Assembly: GCF_002245535.1 (NCBI RefSeq)
Contig: NZ_NKCN01000018.1
Coordinates: 55,482-119,481, forward strand
Length of the DNA stretch: 64,000 nucleotides
Direction: 5' to 3'
Source: Mycobacterium lehmannii
GTDB lineage: Bacteria; Actinomycetota; Actinomycetes; Mycobacteriales; Mycobacteriaceae
Shown here: positions 1-8,607 of the stretch, one piece after another
Numbering within the stretch: position 1 is the stretch's first letter
How the letters are laid out: each line of letters starts with the position of its first letter
The notes under the pieces: model-generated
The model's input: the letters and a program-made list of their open reading frames with translations, nothing else
What the model was told of the DNA's origin: nothing
Databases searched by the model: none
Made by a program: the position numbers and the translations under genes

Positions 1-525
1 CACAATCGGCACACCGGCGTCGCGGGCGAGTTTCACGTAACCCTTGCGACCGCCGAAATCGACTTCGTGTCGGTGCCACGACGGGCGGAACACCTCGTAG
101 TCGCCGCCCGGGTACACCAGAAGCGCCCCGCCGGACTCCAGCGCCAGCTTGGCGTTCTCGTGGTTGGCGGCCACGGTGCCGAACTTGCGCAGCGAACCCA
201 GGCCCGGCATCGAGACGACGAGATTGTGTGCGAGTTGATAGAACGGCCGCTCGACGCCGAAGTAGGAGCTGAACGCCAGCGTGAACACGAACGTGTCGGG
301 CGGGAGATTGCCACCGCTGTGGTTGCCCACCAACAACACGGGACCGTCGGCGGGGATGCGGTCCAGGCCGCGGACGTCGGCGCGGAAGTACAACGAAGCC
401 AGCAGCCACAACCCCGGCAGCTGCTCACGGATGTAATCCGGATCGCGCTGGTCCAGGTCGGCCTTCGGAACCCGGTCGGCCACCTGCTGCTTGGCCCATC
501 CGAGAACGTCGTCGATCGCAGCCAT
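1..525 (-). CDS. Lysophospholipid/glycerol acyltransferase family protein (partial, C-terminus outside window)
   Basis: Reading leftward from the ATG at 525, 175 codons stay open to the window edge, so the C-terminus is missing. The translation carries NHSGG followed by PPD, the mycobacterial version of the acyltransferase block I histidine motif, and later the block PGGDYEVFRPSW, typical of PlsC/DGAT-like acyltransferases. These enzymes transfer a fatty acyl group to a (lyso)phospholipid or glycerolipid at the inner membrane face. No signal peptide is visible. It is divergent from the gene at 613. The family call is firm; the acceptor lipid cannot be told. Confidence 0.85.
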   Translation of the reverse strand, partial: MAAIDDVLGWAKQQVADRVPKADLDQRDPDYIREQLPGLWLLASLYFRADVRGLDRIPADGPVLLVGNHSGGNLPPDTFVFTLAFSSYFGVERPFYQLAHNLVVSMPGLGSLRKFGTVAANHENAKLALESGGALLVYPGGDYEVFRPSWHRHEVDFGGRKGYVKLARDAGVPIV

Positions 526-612
526 GAACGTGTTATAGACGCGCCCCGCCTACCGCAAACCTGCCTTCTGACCTACCGCACGTAGACTGTGCGGCACGAA
601 GGAGGAGCCGAG

Positions 613-1566
613 ATGGCACTATCGCCGGCCCGCCCTGGGGGCCATTTGCCGGCTCAGCCGGTGGAAGCCCTACGTCCACGCCGTTTCGCACACGAGGTCG
701 ACCCCGGCCCGGTCCAGATCCAGGCCCGCAAGGTGCATTTCGACCTGTCCGGAGTGCCCCTCGAGTGGATCCCCGGCCATCCGGTGGCCTCCACCATGAT
801 CAACCTGTTCAACGTGGTGCTGCCCGCCGCCGAGCACTGGTTCGTCCGCACCTACAACGAGGCGCTGCCCTTGGTGAGGGACCCCAAGCTCGCCGACGAC
901 ATCCGCGGCTTCATCGGCCAGGAGGCGACGCACGCCGCAGCCCACGATGACGTGATCTCCGACTTCCTCATCGGCAACGGGGTCGACCCGAAGCCGATGC
1001 TGGACCTCGTCGGATACATGTTCGAAAAGGTCTTGGCGCCAAAGCATTTCGACGACCCCGAACGGCGCCTCAGCAACCTGTGCGAGCGGCTGTGGCTGAT
1101 CGCGGCGATCGAGCACTACACCGCGGTGCTCGGTGACTTCGCGCTGAACTCCACCTGGGACGACCACGGCGCGGACCCGACCCTGGTCGACCTGTTCCGC
1201 TGGCACGGCAGCGAAGAGGTCGAGCACCGTTGCGTCGCCCACGACGTGGCGGTCTACTTCCACGACAGCTATCCCGACCGGATCCGGGCGATGACGGTCG
1301 CTGCGACGGCGATATTCACCTTCTTCCAACGCGGCACCTGGTACCTGCTGAAGTCCGATCCCAGCAGCGACATCGGCTGGTTCCAGATGCAGCGCATGCG
1401 GATGCGCGACTCCGAACTTGGCCTGCTGCCGAAGTTCCGGACCCTGTTCGGGGCGAACACGCTGTCCTACTTCCGCCCCGGCTACTCGCCAGAGGACATG
1501 GGGTCGACCGCCCAGGCCGTGGCCTACCTGGCCACCTCACCCGCCGCGCGCGCCGCGCACCGTTGA
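613..1566 (+). CDS. Ferritin-like 'metal-dependent hydrolase' family protein (PF10118), putative di-iron protein
   Basis: 317 residues. ATG 613 is preferred to an in-frame GTG at 589 because GAAGGAGG lies at 598-605. It resembles the family annotated as predicted metal-dependent hydrolase. The acidic and histidine residues follow the pattern of di-iron four-helix-bundle proteins: E74, E104-x2-H107, E167 and E202-x2-H205, with H210 nearby. The stop overlaps the start of a flavin/[2Fe-2S] reductase gene (TGATG), the kind of partner a di-iron oxygenase would need. The metal ligands are read from the sequence. The oxygenase idea is inference, and the hydrolase label has little support here. Confidence 0.8.
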   Translation: MALSPARPGGHLPAQPVEALRPRRFAHEVDPGPVQIQARKVHFDLSGVPLEWIPGHPVASTMINLFNVVLPAAEHWFVRTYNEALPLVRDPKLADDIRGFIGQEATHAAAHDDVISDFLIGNGVDPKPMLDLVGYMFEKVLAPKHFDDPERRLSNLCERLWLIAAIEHYTAVLGDFALNSTWDDHGADPTLVDLFRWHGSEEVEHRCVAHDVAVYFHDSYPDRIRAMTVAATAIFTFFQRGTWYLLKSDPSSDIGWFQMQRMRMRDSELGLLPKFRTLFGANTLSYFRPGYSPEDMGSTAQAVAYLATSPAARAAHR

Positions 1567-2672
1567 TGGGTCTGCGCGAGCGCTACCGGCAACTGCCTGC
1601 CCATCCGCTGCGGCCGGGACGGCGCTACGCGATGATCGGCATCGCCGACGTCGTGATCAACTCAATGGAAGCGTTGGCCGGCGCCGTCCGCAAGGTCACA
1701 CCTCCCCGCGAGCTCGACCGCACCCTGATCCTGCGGGTCGCCGAGCGCGAGGTGGTGGCCCGCGACGAGAACGTCGTGGCGCTGACGCTGGTCGCCGCCG
1801 ACGGCGGACCGCTGCCCCGGTGGCATCCCGGTTCGCACATCGACATCACGCTGCCCAGCGGGCTGGTGCGGCAGTACTCGCTGTGCGGCGATCCCGCCCG
1901 CGCCGACAGCTACCGCATCGCCGTGCGGCGCATCCCCGACGGCGGCGGCGGTTCGATCGAAGTGCACGAGGGGCTGCACGCCGGCGCGACCGTGACCTCA
2001 CACGGGCCCCGTAACGCGTTCCCGTTGACCGTTCCCGGCTACGGCTCCCCTACCCGGCGCCTGCGGTTCGTCGCAGGCGGCATCGGCATCACCCCGATCC
2101 TGCCGATGCTGCGGTTGGCGCAAGCGCTCGGTGTGGAGTGGTCGATGGTGTACACCGGCCGCAGCCACGACAGCCTCCCGTTCATCGAGGAAGTCGCACG
2201 GTTCGGCTCTCGCGTGCAGATTCGCACTGACGACGTCGACGGACTGCCTGCCGCCGACGACCTGCTCGGCGACTGCCCCGACGGCACCGCGGTCTACGCG
2301 TGCGGTCCGGCGGCGATGCTGACCGTCATCCGCGAGCGGCTGGTCGGGCGCGACAACGTGGAACTGCATTTCGAACGGTTCGCCGCCCCGCCCGTCGAGG
2401 ACGGCACGAACTTCTCGGTGACGGTGGCCGCACACGGCCAGACCATCGACGTCGGCGCCGAGGAGACGCTGCTCGCAGCGCTGCGCAGATCCGGCGTTCA
2501 GGCGCCGTATTCGTGTCAGCAGGGCTTCTGCGGTACGTGTCGCACCCGCGTGCTGGCCGGCGCCGTCGACCACCGCGACACGCTGCTCACCGACACCGAA
2601 CGCGACGGCGGGCTGATGCTGATCTGCATCTCCCGCGCCGCCGAAGGTTCCCATCTGACACTCGAGCTGTAG
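1566..2672 (+). CDS. Ferredoxin-type oxidoreductase: flavin/NAD(P) reductase with C-terminal [2Fe-2S] domain
   Basis: 368 residues; its ATG shares one base with the upstream stop, so the two are translationally coupled. Domain order is an N-terminal extension of about 55 residues, a flavin-binding barrel with RQYSLCGDP, a nucleotide-binding domain (GGIGITPILPM, YACGPAAML), then a plant-type ferredoxin domain with C317, C322, C325 and C354. This is the phthalate dioxygenase reductase/VanB class, which passes electrons from NAD(P)H through flavin to the iron-sulfur cluster and on to an oxygenase. The likely partner is the ferritin-like protein just upstream. It could also serve oxygenases encoded elsewhere. 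Confidence 0.88.
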   Translation: MGLRERYRQLPAHPLRPGRRYAMIGIADVVINSMEALAGAVRKVTPPRELDRTLILRVAEREVVARDENVVALTLVAADGGPLPRWHPGSHIDITLPSGLVRQYSLCGDPARADSYRIAVRRIPDGGGGSIEVHEGLHAGATVTSHGPRNAFPLTVPGYGSPTRRLRFVAGGIGITPILPMLRLAQALGVEWSMVYTGRSHDSLPFIEEVARFGSRVQIRTDDVDGLPAADDLLGDCPDGTAVYACGPAAMLTVIRERLVGRDNVELHFERFAAPPVEDGTNFSVTVAAHGQTIDVGAEETLLAALRRSGVQAPYSCQQGFCGTCRTRVLAGAVDHRDTLLTDTERDGGLMLICISRAAEGSHLTLEL

Positions 2673-2692
2673 TCGTCTCGTACTATTCGCCC

Positions 2693-4144
2693 ATGCCGTT
2701 GGCCGAGGGGGAGACTTTCGCCGGATACACCATCGTGCGACTACTCGGCTCCGGCGGAATGGGCGAGGTCTATCTGGCCGACCATCCGCGCCTGCCCCGA
2801 CGCGACGCGCTCAAGGTGCTTCCCGCGTCGGTGTCGGCCGACGACGAGTACCGCAGACGGTTCCAGCGTGAGGCCGACATCGCGGCCACGCTGTGGCACC
2901 CGCACATCGTCGGGATCCACGATCGCGGCGAGGCCGACGGCCAGATCTGGATCTCGATGGACTATGTCGACGGCACCGACGCGGCGCAACTTTTGAAGGA
3001 GCACCATCCCAACGGCATGCCTCCGAGGGAGGTCGCCGCGATCGTCGCCGCCATCGCCGACGCCCTGGACTACGCCCACCAGGGCGGCCTGCTGCACCGC
3101 GATGTCAAACCCGCCAACATCCTGCTCACCAGGCCCGAGGCAGACGATCGGCGAATCCTGTTGGCCGACTTCGGCATCGCCCGCTGGGCCGACGATGTCA
3201 GCGGTCTGACCGCGACCAACATGACGGTGGGCACGGTGTCCTACGCCGCACCCGAGCAGTTGATGGGCGAGACGCTCGACGGCCGCGCCGATCAATATGC
3301 GTTGGCCGCCACCGCATTTCATCTGCTGACCGGGTCGCCGCCGTTCCGTAACTCGAACCCGGCCGTGGTCATCAGCCAGCACCTGTCGGCGGCGCCGCCC
3401 GCGATCGGCTCCCACCGACCGGACCTCGCGAACCTGGACCCCGTGCTGGCCAAGGCGCTGTCGAAGAACCCCAAAGAACGGTTCGAGCGTTGCGCGGACT
3501 TCGCCAGGGCGCTCAGCCACCACCTCGGTGTCGACTCGGCGGACCCCGACAGCACCCGCCTCGCCGTGGCCGCCGCTCAACCGAAGAAGTCGTGGCTGCG
3601 GCCTGGGATCATGGTGCCCGCGGTACTCGCGGTGCTGCTGGTCGCGGCGGTCGTGGTGGCAGCCTTCCTGTTCGGCGAGGAACGCGCGAACGCCCCGGGC
3701 AGGTCGGCGACGGCTGCGTCGTCGACACCGCCGGCCGCACCTCCTCCGCCACCGCCACCGCCACCGCCGGCGACGCCGACGACCAGCGACACTCCCACGA
3801 CCACCGCAACCGAGGACGACGCCGCCACCACAACGGCGCCGTCCACGCCCGCCGACGACTCCGCCGCGGTGATCGGGGCCAACTGCTCCCCCGAGGGCGC
3901 GACCGCCCAGACCGCCGACGGTTCGACCGCCTACTGCTCGACACTGCAGAGCACTGGCGCCACGATCTGGTCACTGACCGAGGGCGACGTCCCGAGCCCG
4001 ACGGTCACCACCGAGGTGACCGAGCCACCGCTGCCGGTCGCCGAGGAATCGCCCGTCCGAGTGTGCATGGAGCAGACCGGCCAGACCCGCCGCGAGTGTC
4101 GCAGGGACATCCGCGAAAGCAACGGTTTGCCGCCGCTGCCATGA
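2693..4144 (+). CDS. Receptor-type serine/threonine protein kinase (Pkn family)
   Basis: 483 residues. The kinase domain (about 12-275) has a glycine loop GSGGMGEVY, catalytic K41, HRD with D137, DFG with D159 and an APEQ segment, so it looks active. A single membrane segment lies near 307-327. The extracellular part starts with a Pro/Thr/Ser-rich linker containing a poly-proline run and ends in a small domain with four cysteines (NCSPEG, AYCST, VRVCMEQ, RECRR). The architecture resembles PknF/PknI-type mycobacterial kinases, but I cannot name an orthologue. The start is 20 bp after the reductase gene, and the stop overlaps the next gene (ATGA). Confidence 0.92.
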   Translation: MPLAEGETFAGYTIVRLLGSGGMGEVYLADHPRLPRRDALKVLPASVSADDEYRRRFQREADIAATLWHPHIVGIHDRGEADGQIWISMDYVDGTDAAQLLKEHHPNGMPPREVAAIVAAIADALDYAHQGGLLHRDVKPANILLTRPEADDRRILLADFGIARWADDVSGLTATNMTVGTVSYAAPEQLMGETLDGRADQYALAATAFHLLTGSPPFRNSNPAVVISQHLSAAPPAIGSHRPDLANLDPVLAKALSKNPKERFERCADFARALSHHLGVDSADPDSTRLAVAAAQPKKSWLRPGIMVPAVLAVLLVAAVVVAAFLFGEERANAPGRSATAASSTPPAAPPPPPPPPPPATPTTSDTPTTTATEDDAATTTAPSTPADDSAAVIGANCSPEGATAQTADGSTAYCSTLQSTGATIWSLTEGDVPSPTVTTEVTEPPLPVAEESPVRVCMEQTGQTRRECRRDIRESNGLPPLP

Positions 4145-5016
4145 AATACGCCGTCGTCGCGCCCGTTGCGGCGGGCGTCACCGCAGACCCCGCCTTCATG
4201 GCCGCGTTCGCCGCGCACATGGAGGCCTGCGGGTTCGAATCACTGGTCGTGGTTGAGCACACCGTGCTGATGTCGGAGTACACCAGCGTCTATCCCTACG
4301 ACGAGTCCGGCCGGGTCGAACTACCCGCCGACTGCGACGTGCCCGATCCGCTCGACCTGCTCGCCTTCCTGGCCGGTCACACCCGGCGACTGGGCCTCGC
4401 CACCGGCGTGCTCGTGCTGCCCAACCATCACCCCGTCGTGTTGGCCAAGCGGGTGGCGACCGTCGACGTTCTCTCGGGCGGACGACTGCGGTTGTGCGTG
4501 GGAACGGGTTGGCTCAAAGAGGAGATCGAGGCGTGCGGGGCCGACTTCGGCAGCCGGGGCCGGCGCGCCGACGAGCAACTCGCCGTGCTGCGGCTGCTCT
4601 GGCAGGACCGCCCCGAAGGAGCCGACTTCCACGGCGAGTTCTTCGATTTCGACAACGCCATGAGTTATCCGAAGCCCGTGTCGCACATACCGATTCACAT
4701 CGGAGGGCACAGCAGGGCGGCGGCAAGGCGAGCGGGTAGGCTCGGCGACGGGTTTCAACCGCTCGGTGTCGGCGGCGCAGAACTGGCCGAACTCGTCTCG
4801 TTGATGCGCGAGGAGGCCGAACGGTGCGGGCGTGACCCCGATGCGCTGGAACTTTCGCTCGGGCATCTCGTCACCAAGATCGACAGTGAGCGGGCGGCCA
4901 AACTGGAGGCGCGCGGTGCGGACCGCTTGATCCTGGCCATGCCGCCGACGGCCGATATCGACGAAGCGCGCGACGCATTGTCCGCATGCGCGCAGCGGCT
5001 GGGGCTTGGCGCATGA
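4141..5016 (+). CDS. LLM-class F420-dependent oxidoreductase
   Basis: 291 residues, starting at an ATG that overlaps the kinase stop. It is a luciferase-like TIM-barrel protein. Recognisable segments include the N-terminal MKYAVVAP strand, LATGVLVLPNHHPVVLAKRVATVD, GRLRLCVGTGWLKEE and the IPIHIGGHS strand near the cofactor site. Mycobacterial members generally use coenzyme F420 to oxidise or reduce small organic substrates. The substrate is not predictable. It is coupled to the SnoaL-like gene downstream by another ATGA overlap. Confidence 0.88.
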   Translation: MKYAVVAPVAAGVTADPAFMAAFAAHMEACGFESLVVVEHTVLMSEYTSVYPYDESGRVELPADCDVPDPLDLLAFLAGHTRRLGLATGVLVLPNHHPVVLAKRVATVDVLSGGRLRLCVGTGWLKEEIEACGADFGSRGRRADEQLAVLRLLWQDRPEGADFHGEFFDFDNAMSYPKPVSHIPIHIGGHSRAAARRAGRLGDGFQPLGVGGAELAELVSLMREEAERCGRDPDALELSLGHLVTKIDSERAAKLEARGADRLILAMPPTADIDEARDALSACAQRLGLGA

Positions 5017-5573
5017 GGCTGCGCACCGCCGACCGACTGGCGCTGGCCGACCTGGTGCACGTCTACGCCTCCGCCGTCGACGACCGCCGCTTCGACGATG
5101 TCGCCGAGCTGTTCACCGAGAACGCCGAGCTGCGGCTGCCGGACCCGCCGCGGGCGCTGGAGCCGGTGCGCCGCCTCCAAGGCCGCGACGGGGTGCGGGC
5201 GGCGATGGCCTCATTGGCCGCGGTGCCCAGGACCGAACACGCGATCGTCGGTGAGGTGTACGCCGCGGCCGACGAACCCGACTACGCACTCGGCCGCATC
5301 ACCTGCATCGCCCACCACTGGACGGTCAGCGACGGTCAGGCGTCGGATCTGGTGTGGCATCTGCGCTATGACGACGAGTATCTGCGCACACGGGCCGGAT
5401 GGCGGATCCACGGCCGCGCGTTGACGATCAATGCGATCGAGACTCGACCGGTGCGTCGTCTGCGATTGCCGCCAGCAGATGGTCCAGCAGGACCCGCTGA
5501 CCCTTCAACAGCTTGGACCGAGCCTGCGCCACGGAAAACCAACCCACCCGGTCGATTTCGGGAAACTCCCTGA
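5013..5573 (+). CDS. SnoaL-like / NTF2-fold protein
   Basis: 186 residues from the ATG overlapping the upstream stop. Residues 1-140 fit the SnoaL-like fold: an N-terminal helix followed by VYASAVDDRRFDDVAELFTE, and later HLRYDDEYLRTRAGWRIHGR. Such proteins are isomerases, cyclases, hydratases or ligand binders. The last 48 codons overlap the 3' end of the convergent NUDIX gene by 146 bp and look unlike the family (Pro/Ala-rich), so the true functional C-terminus may lie near residue 145. Confidence 0.75.
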   Translation: MRLRTADRLALADLVHVYASAVDDRRFDDVAELFTENAELRLPDPPRALEPVRRLQGRDGVRAAMASLAAVPRTEHAIVGEVYAAADEPDYALGRITCIAHHWTVSDGQASDLVWHLRYDDEYLRTRAGWRIHGRALTINAIETRPVRRLRLPPADGPAGPADPSTAWTEPAPRKTNPPGRFRETP

Positions 5574-5919
5574 TCGTGCCCGACCCTTTCGGCCACTCTA
5601 TGGTGAACGTGTTGGAGAAAGTGTCTTTTAGGTCGAGGTCGCCGCGCACCGCGAATGCGGTGACAATCTTGCCGCTCGGCTGTTTGACGGGTGCGAACTC
5701 GATGCGCTGGCCTTCCGGTGGGCGCTTGCCCAGTTCCTCTTCGAATTCCCGGCGCGCGACGGCCCACGGGTCCTCGCCCTCGTCGTATTCGCCCTTGGGG
5801 ATCGACCAGGCCCCTTCGTCCTTGCGCGCCCAGAACGGTCCGCCCGGGTGGCCGATGAGCACCTCGACTGTGCCGTCTCGCACCCGGTAGAGCAGCAGTC
5901 CCGCACTCAGCTTCGGCAC
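5428..5919 (-). CDS. NUDIX hydrolase
   Basis: 163 residues from GTG 5919. A complete Nudix box is present: G, five residues, E, seven residues, then REFEEELG (about 48-70). The sequence starts PKLSAGLLLYR and contains HPGGPFWARKDEGAWSIPKGEY, typical of small mycobacterial Nudix proteins acting on nucleoside diphosphate derivatives or diadenosine polyphosphates. The exact substrate is unknown. Its 3' end overlaps the SnoaL-like gene on the opposite strand. Confidence 0.9.
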   Translation of the reverse strand: MPKLSAGLLLYRVRDGTVEVLIGHPGGPFWARKDEGAWSIPKGEYDEGEDPWAVARREFEEELGKRPPEGQRIEFAPVKQPSGKIVTAFAVRGDLDLKDTFSNTFTIEWPKGSGTIREFPEIDRVGWFSVAQARSKLLKGQRVLLDHLLAAIADDAPVESRSH

Positions 5920-6027
5920 GCCCTCATTTTTCCCTCCGCGAGAGACCGTGTCTGCACCGCGACACACCGCGCCCAGGCGTACAAAAGCGGTCGGTGGCGG
6001 ACGGCGAGTGGCACGAGCCTGTCAGCG

Positions 6028-6219
6028 CTAGTACTTGCGGTCGCCTTCGCTGCTGTCGAAGAAGTCCCAGTCGCCATCGTCGTTCTTGACCTCCATGCGC
6101 CAGCCGAGCTCGGGGTCGGCCTTCTGGTCGACGAACCAGGCGTGGGCGTCGTCGGCGCTCTCGATGTCCTTGGTGTCGACAACCTCGCCCTTGGGATTCA
6201 GCACGCGATAAGTAGCCAT
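6028..6219 (-). CDS. Small conserved hypothetical protein (63 aa)
   Basis: An acidic soluble protein of 63 residues beginning MATYRVLNPKGEVVDTK and ending SSEGDRKY, without signal peptide or membrane segment. Three tryptophans (AWFVDQ, GWRMEV, DWDFF) suggest a small folded domain. The sequence reads as protein-like, with a regular strand/turn pattern. I do not recognise the family. It stands alone between the NUDIX gene and the flavoprotein gene. Confidence 0.7.
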   Translation of the reverse strand: MATYRVLNPKGEVVDTKDIESADDAHAWFVDQKADPELGWRMEVKNDDGDWDFFDSSEGDRKY

Positions 6220-6252
6220 GCCGACACAGTTCCCCGGTTCAACGGGTTTGAA

Positions 6253-7563
6253 TCAGCCGGCTTTGGGCGTCGGAATACCCTCGCTGGCCGAGAACTCCGC
6301 GTCCTCCTGCGTGGACAGCCCGAACGAGACGACGGGCCGGTCGAAGAACGCATCGGTCAGATACGCCAGTGTGACCGCCCAGCGGTTGACGAACCGCGGA
6401 ATGGCGTACACGTGGTAGGCCCGGGTCACGACCTTGGCGGGAAAGCCGGACAACTGGATGTTGAGCGGATTGGCCACGGCGTAGCGCGGGCCCAGGTCGA
6501 CGACCAGCCCCATGTTGCGGTGCTTGTAACGCTTCGGCTTGCCCACACCGAGGCTGGCTGCGACGTTGCGCGCCAACACCTTTCCCTGCCGCGTGGCGTG
6601 CTGGGCGGTCGGCGGCGTGATCTTGCCCGGCTGGGTGACGTCGGGCACCGCGGCGGCATCGCCCGCGGCGAATACCCCGGAATGGCTGGGAACCTGGAGC
6701 TCCGTGGTCACTTTCAGCCGACCGCGCTCGGTCGGCAGCCCGAGCTTTTCGATCAGCGGCGCACCCGTCACACCGGTGACCCACGCCACGGTATGGGTGC
6801 GGATCAGCGAATCATCGCTGAGCACAACGTGTTCGGCGTGCACTTCCTTGAGCGTGACGCCCAGCCGGACATCGATGCCACGCTCTTTGAGCACACGCTG
6901 CGCCGCAGCGCCCAACTTCTCCCCGACTTCCGGCATCACCTGCTCGGCGAGGTCGAGCAGCAGGAACTTGACCTCGCTCGGGTCGAAGCCCATCTGGTTT
7001 GCCGCCGAATCGGCCAGCGCCCGCAGTTGCACCGCGAGTTCCGTCCCCGAGTACGACGCGCCGACGACGACGATCGTGCGCCGCGCCTGACGGCGGCCCG
7101 GATCGTCGTCGACGTCGGCCAGTTCGAGCTGCTGGATCACGTGATCGCGCAGATACAGCGCCTCGGCGGTCGACTTGAGACCACGCGCGTGCTCGGCGAG
7201 GCCGGGCACGTCGAACAGCTTGGTGACCGAACCGGGGGTCAGCACCAGCCGATCCCATGACAGCGCGCGCGACCGTTCCTCGGGATCGGTGAACGTGACG
7301 GTGCGTCCTTTGAAGTCGACCTCGTCGACCCGGCCGCGGATCGCCTGCACGCCGCGTAAGGCGTTGGCCAGCGGGATCGCGACGAAGCGGGCATCGACCA
7401 ACCCGCCCGCGACGTCCGGCAACAGTGGCGTGTACAGCATGTAGTCGACCGGTGAGATGAGTGAGATCTCGACGTCGGGGCGCTCTTTACGCAATTTCTT
7501 GGCCAGTGTGCGCGCACATTCGAAACCGGTGAAGCCGCTGCCGACGATTACCACGGAGGTCAT
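6253..7563 (-). CDS. NAD(P)/FAD-dependent oxidoreductase, type II NADH dehydrogenase-like
   Basis: 436 residues from ATG 7563. Two dinucleotide-binding folds are visible: VVIVGSGFTGFECA near the N-terminus for FAD, and TIVVVGASYSGTELA around 160 for NAD(P)H. GVFAAGDAAAVPD is the C-terminal FAD-binding segment. Features such as LYTPLLPDVAGG and LTPGSVTKLFDVPG match NDH-2-like enzymes, which transfer electrons from NADH to quinone at the membrane. It could be a respiratory dehydrogenase or a related quinone/sulfide oxidoreductase; I would not call it Ndh itself. It is divergent from the gene at 7609, with 45 bp between them. Confidence 0.87.
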   Translation of the reverse strand: MTSVVIVGSGFTGFECARTLAKKLRKERPDVEISLISPVDYMLYTPLLPDVAGGLVDARFVAIPLANALRGVQAIRGRVDEVDFKGRTVTFTDPEERSRALSWDRLVLTPGSVTKLFDVPGLAEHARGLKSTAEALYLRDHVIQQLELADVDDDPGRRQARRTIVVVGASYSGTELAVQLRALADSAANQMGFDPSEVKFLLLDLAEQVMPEVGEKLGAAAQRVLKERGIDVRLGVTLKEVHAEHVVLSDDSLIRTHTVAWVTGVTGAPLIEKLGLPTERGRLKVTTELQVPSHSGVFAAGDAAAVPDVTQPGKITPPTAQHATRQGKVLARNVAASLGVGKPKRYKHRNMGLVVDLGPRYAVANPLNIQLSGFPAKVVTRAYHVYAIPRFVNRWAVTLAYLTDAFFDRPVVSFGLSTQEDAEFSASEGIPTPKAG

Positions 7564-7608
7564 GGGCCCGACTGTACGGAACCGGTCCCGTCGGGGAATG
7601 CTGGAGGC

Positions 7609-8421
7609 ATGACGCGCCCGGAACCTCTGCGCCGATTCGATCCGTTCCGTCCCATCGACATGTTGACCGCGTTGTGGTCGTCGGCCGCGGTGACGCCGGT
7701 CACCACAGGCGCCGCCGCGGCGTACCGCACGCTGTTCATGACCGTGCGCCGGCTGGTGGTGGGCAGGCGGCTCAGCGTCAAACTCGACGATGCGGACCTG
7801 ACGCTGACGGTCACCGAGTTCGACTCGCACCTCGACTCCCGCGGCCTCTCGGTCGGCCAGCTCAACGACGTCCGGCTGGCCGCGCGCGACATCCGGTGCA
7901 ACGAGGCCCGGTTCGACCATGCCACCGCGGTGTTGCACAACGTCCACATACGACCGACGGCACCACCGGTCCTGGTCGCGGCGCCCGTCGAGCTGACGCT
8001 GGAGATTCCGGCGCCGGTTCTCGACGACGTGTTCCGTTGGGCCGCGCCGAGGCTCGCGGGCGCGATCGGCGCCGACGGTGTGGCCCGGCTGCGCCTTGCG
8101 CGACGGCCGGGGGCCGGCCACCTCGAGGTCGACGCCCATCTGGACGGCTCGACGCTGTGGCTCAAACCACGTTGCATCGCCTTTCGCCGGACCCGCTGTC
8201 CGCTGCCGGCGCGGACCCCGGCCTATCCCGTGCGGCTGCCCGAACTGCCGCACGGTGTCCGACTGACCGGAATCAGCTTCGCACCGGGCGTGGTACGGCT
8301 GTCGGCGTCGGTGGCGGAGTGGCGGATGGACCTGCCGCTGACCAGACTCGAGGACATTCTCGGACAGTTGAGCGTCGTCGGCCGTCCGCTGCAACTGAGC
8401 CGGTTGGGCCGCCTGCTCTGA
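7609..8421 (+). CDS. Conserved hypothetical protein, possibly DUF2993/LmeA-like
   Basis: 270 residues from ATG 7609. It has repeated beta-strand-like stretches (LSVKLDDADLTLTVTEFDSHLDSRGLSV, then LPHGVRLTGISFAPGVVRLSASV, each read here in part) that resemble the lipid-binding DUF2993 proteins such as LmeA, which acts in lipomannan maturation. No clear signal peptide is present, but a hydrophobic stretch lies at about 20-45. The family assignment is tentative; the protein-coding call is sound. Confidence 0.65.
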   Translation: MTRPEPLRRFDPFRPIDMLTALWSSAAVTPVTTGAAAAYRTLFMTVRRLVVGRRLSVKLDDADLTLTVTEFDSHLDSRGLSVGQLNDVRLAARDIRCNEARFDHATAVLHNVHIRPTAPPVLVAAPVELTLEIPAPVLDDVFRWAAPRLAGAIGADGVARLRLARRPGAGHLEVDAHLDGSTLWLKPRCIAFRRTRCPLPARTPAYPVRLPELPHGVRLTGISFAPGVVRLSASVAEWRMDLPLTRLEDILGQLSVVGRPLQLSRLGRLL

Positions 8422-8607
8422 GGTTATTGCGCACACCGAACAACGTTGCGCCGCTTAAAATCTGCCATTCTTTCGACCATTTCCTGCCAGGGAATTAAAC
8501 CGGCTCCTTCTTCGTTGCCCCCTATGAGCCGATCGAACGCGTGCAACCCCGAAATCAATTGGCGGAAGACCGCTTCGGTGGCTCGCAGACATGAAAAGAG
8601 GCAGCAT

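Noticed and set aside
3751..3770. Simple CCG/CAC repeat in the kinase gene
   Set aside because: It codes for the poly-proline linker between kinase and ectodomain.
6253..8436. An extended frame upstream of the NADH dehydrogenase-like gene
   Set aside because: The extra ~290 codons lie antisense to the DUF2993-like gene. The flavoprotein begins naturally at MTSVVIVGSGFTG.
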